Of a stretch of 64,000 nucleotides of DNA, positions 1 to 11,891 are shown piece after piece; position 1 is the stretch's first letter, and each line of letters opens with the position of its first letter. The stretch lies in contig QNQO01000805.1 of the NCBI GenBank assembly GCA_003290165.1, positions 310,001 to 374,000 of the forward strand, written 5' to 3'. The notes below the pieces were generated by a model. The model did not search any database. It saw only the letters and a program-made list of their open reading frames with translations, and had not been told where the DNA came from. Source of the stretch: Berberis thunbergii. Lineage: Eukaryota; Streptophyta; Magnoliopsida; Ranunculales; Berberidaceae. The position numbers were made by a program, and so were the translations under genes.

Positions 1-3000
1 ATTGGGTTCTGGTAGGAAAATGACCTCATGAATAAAAGAAGAAAAAGAGGAATCAAAGATCAATCTAGATTCAGACATTTGGCTTGAAGAACACGTGTAG
101 AAAATTGATGCTTGATATAATGAACACTTTGACTCCACACTGTCAATGGCTCAGACTTATTGACCTAGACGCCAGACTTGGAACATATAAGACAAAGGTG
201 GTAGTTTCTTTATTTAGGAGGCAGACAATGCTAAGCAAGTTTTTGACATATCATCATCAAAAGATTGCGATGGACTCAGCTTGAATTGAGATCAATAGAA
301 GTCAGCGAGTGACCGAAAATTACTTTGTTGTACAAGAAATAGCTTTCTGAAACAAACATGTGTAACGTCATAACCAATATGAACATATGTAAAAAGTCAG
401 TATTTAGCAGCATTTATAAAGTTAATAAAGCAACTTAACAAAATCACCAAGCCTTTAGTTTTTTACGAGATAGCAAACTTAAGGAAGTTACATTGTCAGT
501 GATAGCAGTCCCGTTCTTAATGTACAACATTCTTCAGTTCCAGTTGTTGTTAGAGCTCGATATGGAATTTTTTTTAAACGAAAATAAATCAAACTAATAG
601 TTCGATTCATAAACCTCGAAGTGAATATAATGAAACAAAACTAAAGGCCAGCATACTCAACTGGAAAGAATTGGCTACAAAGTTGTGCTCCATGTTCCAT
701 AACTGATCCTTCCTCAATGTCTGCTGAGGACGTTTAAACATGAAAAGAAAACAAAGTTGAAAGGTCAACAAATATCAATGAACTCAAACTATCTAATGAC
801 TTGACAAAATTAGAAGTTATGATCTAGAAAGCCATAATGGATTTTGCCAGGTCCAAACTATATTTCTCTGTTTGGAAATCTGTTGACACTACTATATTAT
901 AGGCTATGTAACAATGACATGGATATGAGTATCAGTATCCGACACGGATACAAAGTGTAGGACACATTGGCCAGAAAAACACAATACGAGATACGCTAGG
1001 AACAAGCTTGTACATTTTTAATAATGTTTACTTTTCAACAATAAGTTTTGAACTTAGTTATATTCATTCACTTGTAGGTCAACATTACTACTCATGTATT
1101 ACTAACTTGCCATAATATGCTTGTAACAAAAATAAGTTTTGAACTTAGTCATATTCATTCACTTGTAGGTCAATATTACTATTCATGTACTACTAACTTA
1201 CCATAATATGCTTGAAACAATAATATAGAATTGAAAATTTTCAAGGACGTGTGAAAAAGTTGATTTAAGCATGGAGTGCTCGATGGGAGTATCCATGAGT
1301 ATCTAAACATACACAATACTTGTCGACAACCTTTTTTCTTGTAGAAATAGTGTGTCATCATTACATAGATTATAGGTGATTGGTAATGACTTTATAATGG
1401 AGAAACCCTTATAGTCACAAGAAAGGAATGAGGAATAGTAGGAGAACATAAAGGCAGCGAATTGCAAGAATAGATTTTCCTGCTGCATGATATACTAAGA
1501 CATAGATATATCATTTAAACTAGTGTGTGCATATTAGCTTTCCGTGTTTATTATAAACTTTCTAGATCTGAGCCAAAACTCGAAATCTATGAATACATGC
1601 TAAACTTCAATTATATAAACATACATTTAAAAAAAAGGATAAAATTTTCAGATTAAGAAAATGTAAAAGTAGCTCCAAAAGTACAAAAAATAAGATTATA
1701 CAACCACTTCACAAGAAACAACGAACATGAATGAATAAACAATCCATACAAACTATACAATTCTCATCAAATAAAAAATTAACTCACCACCAAATGTTTT
1801 CTTAGTTAAAAATTGTTTCCATGCACTTTGCAAATATGAAAATTTGAAATCCAAGCACACTTAATGGCATTGTCATGAACAATTAAAAGTCATTTAGGAA
1901 TTTAAATACGGACTTGACATAGAGTAAGCAAAAAGGTTTTACATCAACAAATAATCAAGAACACAAGCAAAAGGGCTTACAGTTTGAAAGGAGCTCTCAC
2001 CATTTATTGATTAAAAGAGCATCAAAATATATATACAAAAGGAGCTCCAACTAACAAAGGAAAGGAAAAAAAGTTCAACAACTTACGTAGAAGGAGGTGT
2101 TGACTGGGCTCCAATTATCCTAATATATTCTTGATATATCACAATATTCATCTTTTTTTTGGGACCCAATATGATAAATACATGAAAACATATGCATTCA
2201 AAATCGGTTCAAAATGCAAAATTTAGCGATATTTCGAATATAGATCGTAATTAAATCTTATCCTCGATATAATAAATTGAAGGCCGAAATTGAAGCCACA
2301 AAAATATGACACATGTCCAACTGAGCTAAAAATTTCCGATATATCGGATCTCAACGAATTTTCATATATTTTCCTTTTCCATCTTTTTTTAGCAAGGAAC
2401 ATTTTTGTTTGTTTTTAAATTCTTTTCTCTCTCTTCTCTCCTCCTTAATCATATCTCCTTCCCAAAGTCTACATTGTTTTTCCTTTCTCTTCATCCTTTG
2501 GTATCTTCATCCTTTGGTATATACTCTGGAACTTCTTTTCCTGTCTCACTCTTAACAATAAACTTTTATTTTCATAAGATAACACTAAAGATTGGGCGAG
2601 ATTTTTATGAAAATTCTTCATTTTGATAAAATATATGTTTGTCGCAATTTAAGATCCTGTGAGATGCATAATAAAAGGGGTGATGGATCTATCATAGTAC
2701 TTTTCAAAATCTCAACTAAGCATATAGAAAGTTGAAGGATCATACTAGTTTGGTTAAGTTTGATAGAAATTTGAAAGTAACAAAAATGAAATTAATTGAG
2801 TTTGGACAAATCTAATTGGCAAGAGGGAGGTTTGTAAAAGAAGACAATGGGGTAAAATGGGAAAGCTGGGAGCCTAATTAATAAAGTTTGGATAATATAT
2901 TTGTATGAATTCATTATATACAAACTATTGCAATAAAAAAATATCATAAAAATTATTAGACGTCAATTTATCTTATGAAAGACATGGTTTGACACATCTA

Positions 3001-4150
3001 GTTGTTTGATCTAATTTACTCCATTTGTGATATATCCCATAAAATTTTCCTATATATTTGAACTTATCAATGATTTTGGACCAAAAAACGTTCCTTCATT
3101 TCTTCAATTTATCTACACATGGACCGATATATTCAAGATGTTTATTTCCTTTACAAGGACTAATACATCCATCCAATAAAGATATTTTGAACCATGGCAT
3201 TGAAATCCTAAAGGCGATGAAAGCTTTGTTTTATAATAAGGTAAGAGTTTAAACCTTGTGAGCCTTCATGAGCAAGCCTATCCGACATTGTTACATCTTC
3301 ACTGGCATCTTTCTTAGTTTCAAATCACAAAAATAATCTCCTCAACACTGTTTCTAAGAACTCTTGCAATTCCACCACAAGAGTCAAAAGGAGATCCATT
3401 CGAGCTAAGCTTCGCCTTCCTAAAGGAAGTTTTTCCCACCAATAATAGATAATAGTTTGTGCTGTGGCTGAGGAGAAAATCATCATCTCAAACTGCTAAG
3501 TTTGTTTCAGAAACAAACACTTTCTTTAGTAGCTCACTGTACCTTGGTGGAGAACGGGCAAGAAGATAACACCTTACAAATGTTACCTAAATCTTAAACA
3601 GTACCTTCTGTTCAGATGCACAAAATAACAAACTTTAGCTGTTGGAATATTAAAGCCAATTCAAGTTGTCAACAGATCTTTCTCATGTGTTTATCTACAG
3701 CAATCCTCGTGTGAGTTTTACAATATTAGTGGTACTATTGGTACCCACTGCTATTTTTTGTAGTCTCACACCTCCGCTATGTGATTAGATTCGCCCTCTC
3801 CAAAGTTCTAGCTTTAGAGAAAATGGCAATTTATCAAAAAAAATTCTTACCAAGTTGAAAATCCATAACCATTCTTGACCTTACTACATAGTTGAGATAA
3901 CCAATCTTCCATGTTTGATATATCACGCCACAATAGCTTTATCTAGGACGCCAAGCATCCAACTTTGGTAGAACAATGGCTAACTTTGATTCCACATTTC
4001 TCCATTCTTTCTCTCTTTTCCTCATCTCCTTTTCTACTATTTGATTTACTTTGATCACTTAGTTTGAGAATCTTTGAAGGTTGGCATCATTTATGCTAAT
4101 TACTAGGGTAAAACTATTTCGTATGGCCAAACAATAGCTAAAACTCTGTA
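1..4150. other. Gene-poor intergenic DNA
   Basis: I see no credible gene here. Open frames are short (under about 75 codons), AT-rich, and lack recognisable domains or convincing splice structure. The stretch near 915-990 has a GACACGG-type motif also seen at the edge of the hAT MITE at 36275, so it may be a transposon remnant. A duplicated block at 1041-1214 is listed separately. The rest is unassigned. Confidence 0.6.
1041..1214. repeat. Two-copy tandem duplication, period about 91 bases
   Basis: Two blocks of about 83 bases, 1041-1123 and 1132-1214, both begin ATAAGTTTTGAACTTAGT and end CCATAATATGCTTG. They differ at only a handful of positions by eye. This is a local segmental duplication without a visible coding role. 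Confidence 0.8.
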
Positions 4151-4181
4151 TAGTTGCTCAATTCACTAGATTAATCCAATC

Positions 4182-5215
4182 ATGAGCAAATTTGATCGCT
4201 TTCTAGTGTCGCAAGAGTCGATTGATCTTGTTGCCCAATCACTCACTCATTGTGCTGGCAAAATGGCTTTGCTTCCGGAACAGGGTCAATTTTATTACGG
4301 GATGTCTTGGTTTGAGTTAGAAGGTTTCAACCAGTTGCAGTGGTGGGGGAAGCCAGAGTGCCTGGGTTCATGTAGTTATGTGATGTGGTTCAAGATCAAA
4401 TATCTTAAGGGGCAGATGATTGAGTGGAGGAGAGATTTCTTCAACTAGTTGGAGAGAAGGGATTCAGTGCTTGGGGTCCTGGGGATGAGATTGTAGTAAT
4501 TGATTCCCTGGAGGAGCAAGGCCCCTTTGATGTTGTAGGACTGAGCCACTAAAAATGTGACAACCGAAAGGATTAAGAGAATGTGGATGAGAGATAGAGA
4601 CTTGATGCCATTGATTTTAACAAGAAATATTTCCATCCATATGCTATTAAGGAGGCTCAATGATCTTTCCATATTGTCCATCGACATGGCAAACAAGGCA
4701 AACAAGGTTTTTATAGGATCCCATGGAAGATCTATTTTTTTTGAAAGGCAAACAAGGTTTTTATAGGATCCCAGAACCCATAAAGATGCCGTAAATTGGG
4801 TTTGAACCCATAACCTAGTGGTACCATCCGCCAAACTCTAACCGTTGAGTTGTCATGCTGTTGGCCTTGTTGGAAGATCCTTCTACCACATGTAGTAGAT
4901 TTTTCAAGATTTGTTCAGTAAGGGCTGGAGAAATATCTCAAGTATTTTATTTGTAAATGTATTGGGTTATGTTGAGATGATTGTAGGAAGTATTGAAGTC
5001 TGGGAAGACTCAGGATTATCTAACCCCCAAAGGAAAGATGTCATGGAATTTGTAGTTTGTTGGGTTGTATGGTTGGAAAGGAATTGCAAAATTTTAGAAC
5101 AAGGTTTCAAATAGGGAGACAATCATTATGAAAATTTTGATTATGGAGTTGGGCATCTCATTATCCATCCTTTAAAGAAGTGTACTTCCAGTCTCTGTTT
5201 GCTAATTGGAATATG
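4182..5215 (+). pseudogene. L1-type LINE fragments (ORF2 pieces), decayed
   Basis: The frame at 4182-4448 reads SKFDRFLVSQESIDL and then WFELEGFNQL and IKYLKGQMIEW. This matches the segment between endonuclease and reverse transcriptase of plant L1 ORF2, where an 'xRxDRFLVS..W' motif is followed by 'FRFE.MW....F' and 'K.LK..L..W'. The frame breaks at 4446. A second piece at 4911-5114 resembles the L1 C-terminus, with VVWLERNCKILEQ, the usual 'W.ERN.RIFE' signature after the zf-RVT zinc finger. The DNA between has lost most of the reverse transcriptase. This is a dead, internally deleted copy, assigned by family pattern, not by search. Confidence 0.6.
4697..4773. repeat. 27-base direct repeat, 50 bases apart
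   Basis: GGCAAACAAGGTTTTTATAG and the seven bases after it occur at 4697-4723 and again at 4747-4773 with no differences that I can see. The repeat lies inside the decayed L1 region and is probably a local duplication. Confidence 0.85.
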
Positions 5216-5988
5216 TTGATATGAGGGCCTTAAGGCTACCTTACTATGTAATCTACTTTATTGAGACCATGGTAAATTGCAAATTCCAAGTCAAATTGTT
5301 AGTTGCAATACTGATGTAAACCATTTTCGAAAAGTCATAAAAGCTAGCCTATAATATCACAAGGAACCCAACGAAACCCAAGTTTACTCGGATTACCCAA
5401 GATTGACCCCTCATTGTTCGGAGGACCCGAGGATTCAAGTAGTAAATGCCAGTGATATGAAGCAGTATGTCTTTGTATGAGAGATAATTTTCTTGCTTGT
5501 TGTATGTTGAAAAAAATTTAAGGATTTTTGGACATACACCCCACTGTATTTCACTTTTTGGACATAAAACACCTAACCCCTCAAACAATTTTTTTTTGTT
5601 CAACAGCTAGGTATAGTCCCAAAAATACAGTACGTGCAGATGTATTTATGCATTGCTGATAGACCCTTATGCTAAAAGACAAAATATTTTGGCAATCTCG
5701 AATTGCATTATTCCATCTTGAGATTCATCTTATGAAACGGTCAAGATGGAACTAAATACTAGCCATTGCATATTGTGTTTTATAAAAAGGGGTTTTAAGA
5801 TTTGTTGATTTGTGAGCGTAGGGACTATAAATCAGAGACATATTTGTCGGATTGAGAGTGGATATCCAAAACTTTGTTGGTGGCAAACATAGTAAGGTAT
5901 TGGTTGTTAGTGGTTTCTTACATGGTATAATCTCACTCACATTTGAAACCCGAGGTCATGGTTGGGTTTCTCTTGCAAGCAACAAAGA

Positions 5989-6055
5989 CTGTAAATGGGT
6001 AATGGAAGGACATCTAAGAATTGCTGTAAATGGGTAATGGAAGGACATCTAAGAA
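5989..6055. repeat. Tandem duplication, 32-base unit, period 35
   Basis: The block starting CTGTAAATGGGTAATGGAAG occurs at 5989-6020 and again at 6024-6055, apparently identical. Confidence 0.9.
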
Positions 6056-7193
6056 GGTTAGTTGACAATATCATGAAGAATGGAATAATAAATCAAACTA
6101 TGTTTAGATTGAAACTTGGGGAGAGAGAGGGGGGGGGATGATGTCTTAAACAAATACACAGTTTTTCTAACACCTTTATTAGGTCATAATCGCACTTTTT
6201 AATCATTGGATACGGGGAACATCTCAAATCCAACTTCAATCTGGTTATTGCAATGTCTTTTTCACTCAAACTCTTTCAAAACACCCAAAATCTTGGTTTC
6301 TTTCTTGAAACCCTAGATCACCTCATTCACCTTTATTCTCTATTGAGTTTAGAGGAAAGAAAGTGAGTAATTGAAGGGTAATCACGTTTCTCTTCTCTTT
6401 CTTCTCATTTGCACACTTTGGTCAAAGGTTAAGATTAGACTAACCTTGAGGCACATATCATATTGTGTATTTCACATTGTTTTTGTCTTCTAGCGAACGG
6501 TTCTAAAATACTGTGTCAAGTATAAAAGTACCTGGATTGAATTTTTGATGGAAAACAAAAGCTTTTTTGGGAACTCATTGGAAGCCCATCAATATGAAGC
6601 AAATATAAAAAAGTTCTTAACCTGGGGAAGCTGGGAGCTATTAGACAAAAAAAAAGAGGTTGGCATGTTGCTTCCCTTGCTGAAAATTAGGAAAAACATA
6701 GAGGGTAGTTGGGTTATTTATGCAGCGATTTAGTGTAAATCGGGGGTAGACCGATCCAAACTAAATATTTAGTGGTTGGGTAATCGGCAAGTCACCAAAC
6801 AATCGGTGATAAATTAAGATTGTTCTGTTGGTCTATAATGTGATGTTTTAGCGGTGATTTCATAATTTGCTCTATAATATGATTTTGTCGCTCTATAATA
6901 CTTGTCTTATTAATCTTTATTGTCAAGATATGTTATTTGTTATAATTTATATTAGTAAAGGTATAAAATGTATACTTTGAACAAGTAGACCGATTAAATT
7001 AGATTACTCCTTAATTAATTCACTTAATTTTAAACCGGTTCTGGACAGTGAATGGTCTGTTATTTGCATTTACTACATAGGATGGTAAAGGGTGACAATG
7101 GCTCACAATTCACTATTGTTATTTGATAATAACAACCGAGCAAAAAACAGTGATGGAGAAGTTCATTGCCCCCTCCCAAAATAAAAAAGATTA

Positions 7194-7195
7194 CC

Positions 7196-7226
<31 letters not shown>

Positions 7227-7239
7227 AAAAAAAAAAAAA
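7194..7239. repeat. Homopolymer junction: 23 C followed by 23 A
   Basis: An uninterrupted run of C (7194-7216) is followed directly by an uninterrupted run of A (7217-7239). Both count to 23 in the supplied sequence. Such runs are prone to replication slippage and to base-calling or assembly error, so the exact lengths should be treated as provisional. Confidence 0.9.
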
Positions 7240-9683
7240 CTATTCCCTCATATCCATAATGAGACTTTGATGTTAGTAATGATTTTTTTAAAGCTCCTAT
7301 ATTAGTTGAACTATGTGGAATGAATGGAATAATAGAATTTCCCGTGATAAGACATCAAAGATTGGCTTGCTCGTCATAGAGGTCTTAGTTACTTTGGGGG
7401 ATGGGTGCCTCACCTTCTGTCTTTCAAAGGGAATTGGTTTGCTAATTAGGATGCTCTTGTATCTGGACTGAATGCTTTTAATTTTGTTGTTTTGTTGCCA
7501 TTTTATAATCATCAATAACTTTTACCTTTTAATAAAAGAAAAAAAAAACAAATATTTATTGAATGTAGAGAGGCTAAGTCTTCAATAAATCAAGGTAAAA
7601 AAAATAAGATTTAAGGAGGAATAGTCGAGGTGTGTGACGAGATACATTGAAGCACATGATTAAAGATCTCAATAGAAAAAGATAGTTGATCAAAGGGGTG
7701 GGGGTGGCATAGATCTTCCAATCTATAGGCCACTCCAAAATTTTAATCGGTGGCCACCATAACCATCTTAATAAATGTTAAATAAGGTTTCCCAGGAATA
7801 ATAATTTTTCTAGATGGAGATGTAATGGATGAAGCGTTTTCTACTAGCGACTTCTTTTTAAACAGGATGAGGGAGAGAAATTGTGGACAAAGTCAACAAC
7901 ATCAATATTTAATATGTTGAGGTCACGAGCTCCATGATTCGACTAAAGGATGTGTATGGTGAGTCATATCAAGTAATTGCGCTAGAGTTGTGGGCTGAAG
8001 TTTCTTTCAACTAATTTTCAGTTTGCAACTTTATGAGTTGTCGACATTATGAAATTCTATGAGAAAATCTAGTTTGATATGCGTGTCAAACTTAGACATG
8101 AGTATGGGATGTTGAAGATGGTGAAATGATGAAATCTCAAAAAACAAGAGCTACAGACATGTAGCTACTTGCGATGATTAAGTTTTGTAAATATAAACTA
8201 TGATGTCGAAAGTATATTCTAACGCTAGATATGGGTATATTGTGTTTTAGATAGAGAAATTTCAAAAACGAAAAATTCAAGGATATGTAGCCTCACCCCA
8301 GCCTCGGAGTTTCATGAGGACGCACTTTGTGAGGGCGAACAAGGCGCTTGAGATGCCCCTAGGTATTTTAGGGAATGGTAACTTAAAAACAAAGATTAAA
8401 AAAATTAAAAAGTTAGTCTACAAACAACTTAATTCACAAACGAATTTGTGATGTGGTGGTGACAAAGATGTTATTTACGTTGTGGAGATGCTTAGATTTT
8501 ATTTTATTTTGATTTTTTACTTTTATTATTTATGCTAACTGGATACAGGAGCCTTAGAAGTGCTATTAAGGTGCATTTTTGTATCCACAAGCTTATGGAG
8601 GAATATAAAATTTGACCTTTGAGATTAAAAAAAAACAAAACAAAACACCATCACAGCCTGATTGGTTTCACAATAAGAAATTCGGAATAGAAAAATCTAA
8701 AATGTCTGCCCTTTGAAAAAAGGATCCTCAATGGCGACACCTTTCCTCACCCCTAACAATATAGCATGTCCAATGCTCTTAGAAATTAGTTTCATCAGCT
8801 ATGTCACGTTTGTGAAACTGATTTGGATTAAGCTTGTTTCTCTTTTTAATTGAATAGGAATTTATTGATCTGCTAATCTGGTAATTTTTTCATCAATGAA
8901 TTTTGATCATTAATGGATGAGTTTAATGTTTACAACATGCTTAATTAAAAAGGAACTCTGTGGCATTAAGATGCTTATGTGTATCATGTCAAAGGTCAAC
9001 AAGACACCAAGCAAAAATCTTCTTTAAATGTATCCGTGAAGTTCATTGATTATGTGAACTCTTTGTCATAGGCTACATTCAATTTTTATGTTATTTATTT
9101 ATCAGTTTGAGTGTCATTATTGATCTGTACAAAGTTGGTGTAGAACTCACCAGGGTGAGCTTTGAATGAATTAATATTTAGGTTTAATTTTGGTTTGGTT
9201 TAAAGGAACTAACTTAATAAAATTCTTCTTGTTAAATCTTGAGTTTTATAGATTAGCTTCATAAAAACCATTGAGAAGCGTAGTGTCTATGGTTTGGAGT
9301 TAATTGCATGAAGAGTTAACTAATTAGCTAAAATGTGTAACATGTTTGCTCACTCCATCTTCATTATTTATGCGCTCTGAATTGTCTTATTTAAATTGTT
9401 GTTTTAGGTGCCGTTAATCTGTAAATGTTGTTGGCAGCAGTGGATTAGCCTATTAGGTATGTTTGCAAGAAGCAACACAGATCAAGATTCTAGTTTTTAT
9501 GACAGGAGTATGATTCATCTTTTGAGAGTCTCATTGATGTTAAAAAAGATGTTTATTAATCCGTAAAAGGAAATCTTTAGCATTTGTAATACTATAGTTA
9601 TCTTTCTTACTTTTCCAAATCCCTATGGAATTACATAAAAGCTAACATGTGGGAGTATAACAGGGAATTTTCTTTAGTAATAT

Positions 9684-10770
9684 CAGTGTAGTTAAGGCGT
9701 TGAGGCGGCGGAGAGGCGGATGAGCTTGAAAACGCCTCAGAGGCGAGGCGGACGCCTCACTTCACTGAGGCGGTCTTTAACATTTTTTAAAGATATTTTA
9801 TTATAATAAATTGAAACACATTTAGATAAGTAATATTCATCATCATTTTGAAAACTTGCATATGCCAATATGTAGAAAAAGTCATACAATTATTTAGAAT
9901 TGAAATGAAAACATAATAAAGTTGCATAGCATAGTAAAAAGATGCACTACATAAGTGTACTTAACTTGCCTATCCATTAAATCACAAAAAAAGAAACAAA
10001 CAAGAAAAACATCAAAGCATAATGTAAACTAGTTCATAACTTCTCATTGGTTTAACTTTGAAAATTTGAAACAGTGTTTGAAAAATTAATGGTTGAATTT
10101 GAAATAGTATTTGGAAAATTGCAATTTGGTGAGGCATCGCCCAGCAGGTCTCATTGGTTTAACTTTGAAAGTTTGCGTCAAATTTTGATCCATATACTAA
10201 AATATTACGATCCATACACTGAAATATTACTTATTATTGTTTATTGTGAAAAAAAGCAGCAGAACAAATCATATAAAAAAAGAGCAGAACAAATCATATA
10301 AAAAAAACACATAACAAATCATTAAAAAAAGGAGTAGAACCGATGATATAAAAAAGAGTAGAACGGATCATTAAAAAAAAACTGCAGAACAGATCATATA
10401 AAAAACACAGGAAGGAGAGGGAAGAAGAAGAGGAAGGAGGAAAAAGAAGAGAGAAAACATCCTGATATGAAAGAGGCAATACCTAATTTGAAGAAGAGGA
10501 ACCTGATTAGAAGAAGAAGAACACACACAACAACAACAATAGCCCCCAAGGAGTCGTTCTCTTGTCTAAAACTCTAAATACCCCCCTCTTAACCTTAAAA
10601 GACAAGTGGGCTGCAATAAACTTTTGATTTTTAAGCTGTAAATGGGCTGAGGCGGCCCGAGGCGGTCCGAGGCGGACGCCTCACTTCACCGCTCCGCCTC
10701 GCATCATTTTGAGGCGTTTTTTTGCCAAAACGCCTCGAGGCGCGCCTAGGCGTCCGCCTTAACAACACTG
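9684..10770. mobile_element. Non-autonomous hAT-type element, complete, with 8-bp TSD
   Basis: The element is 1087 bases long. Its ends are imperfect terminal inverted repeats: CAGTGTAGTTAAGGCG at the left, and CGCCTTAACAACACTG at the right, which is the complement with one mismatch. It is flanked by the perfect 8-base target duplication AGTAATAT (9676-9683 and 10771-10778), which is the hAT signature. Both subterminal regions are packed with GAGGCGG/CCGCCTC words (9700-9775 and 10650-10760), as expected for transposase-binding repeats. No transposase frame is present, so it must have moved using a transposase supplied elsewhere. A related fragment lies in RPOT1 intron 11 (47388 onward). Confidence 0.9.
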
Positions 10771-10773
10771 AGT

Positions 10774-10889
10774 AATATAATTATCTTTCATGGTATCTAA
10801 TATTATATTACTGTTTATTATTCTGTTGTCTTTAGAAATATAATTATCTTTCATGGTATCTAATATTATATTACTGTTTATTATTCTGT
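10774..10889. repeat. 53-base direct duplication beside the hAT element
   Basis: AATATAATTATCTTTCATGG and the following 33 bases occur at 10774-10826 and again at 10837-10889. The first copy overlaps the right target duplication of the hAT element, so the duplication either preceded the insertion or arose at its edge. Confidence 0.85.
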
Positions 10890-11760
10890 CAAATTAAATT
10901 TAGGTCTGAAATGGAAATGGTTGTGCAGGAAGAATAGAAAAAATGAGGAAGGAAGTATATACATAGAAGGCATTAGAAGCAGCCACAAAAAGGGTTGCTG
11001 CCATGTTTCCAATTTAATGGCATAATTGTATTCCAAGTACAATGGTATCATCTTCTTCATTTGTCTCTTCTTGTCATTTTCAACTATATTAGGCAAATAA
11101 TCATTGTTTGCTATTTCTTACAGTAATTACCAAGCATTACTTTTGTATCTTGTATTTTAGAAATCCTAATTTAGGAGTAATTTGTGGTTCATTACTATAA
11201 AGAGTGCTCGCTGTGGGTTTTTTTTAAAATTTTTATTTTATTATGTTGCCTGAGAGTCGACTGTCTTATTATTTTTTGATCAACTAGAAAGAAGGAAATC
11301 TGTAGGAGATATTATATTGAATAAGTCTATCATAGAATATCCTTATATTGTTCATGATTGTTACCAACAAAATGGAACAAATTGTCAGGGATTTTTTTTT
11401 TGAGGGGGAGGGGCTGATGATGGAATGAAGTTTTGTGATGGGAGTTGGTGGCTCTTCTTAAAGATTTGAAAGGATTGGGAATAGAATTAAAAGATGAATA
11501 TTGCGGTTTTGGTGAAGTGAATTTGGAGATGTAACGAAGGACCCAACAGTGTATGGAGGAGAGTTATCATAGCCAAGTATGGTATGTGTGGGAATAAGTG
11601 GTTGGGCCCTTTTACACCCTCATTGGCCATATGGTACTAGCTTGTGGATATTCATTTCTAATCTAATGCATAGTTACCTAAGGCGGTAGAATATATTCTA
11701 AAAGTCCAAGTTGGATTAGGCCCATTGAAGTCCTCCTGTAGTGTTCTTTTGGTGCCCTTC
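10890..11760. other. Intergenic upstream region of the F-box gene
   Basis: No gene is supported. The last few hundred bases before 11892 should include the promoter and 5' leader of the F-box gene, but I cannot pick a TATA box with confidence; AT-rich words near 11687-11700 are possible. Confidence 0.5.
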
Positions 11761-11765
11761 ATTTT

Positions 11766-11786
11766 GAGAGAGAGAGAGAGAGAGAG
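11766..11786 (+). repeat. (GA)n microsatellite in the presumed 5' leader or promoter of the F-box gene
   Basis: About ten GA repeats lie 106 bases upstream of the F-box start codon. GA/CT tracts are common in plant core promoters and 5' leaders, where GAGA-binding BBR/BPC proteins can act. A regulatory role here is inference. Confidence 0.7.
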
Positions 11787-11891
11787 ATTTTGTTCTTTTG
11801 TGTTCTTTGTTCGTGAAAAAGAAAACCCTAGATTAGCGAATCCGATTCTTCGTCTCTCTGACAGATAGAACAGAAAGAGAAGAAGATTGAC

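Larger units (their letters stand above)
5230..9675. other. Intergenic DNA without a supported gene
   Basis: No frame here has a recognisable domain. The frame at 5852-6037 (HSKVLVVSGFLHGIISLTFE) faintly resembles the N-terminal part of plant L1 proteins, but I would not call it. A 32-base unit is tandemly duplicated at 5989-6020 and 6024-6055. A short G run sits near 6129-6137. The homopolymer junction at 7194-7239 is listed separately. Scattered 'GGCGCTTGAG'-like words near 8340 suggest hAT-family debris. Confidence 0.5.
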
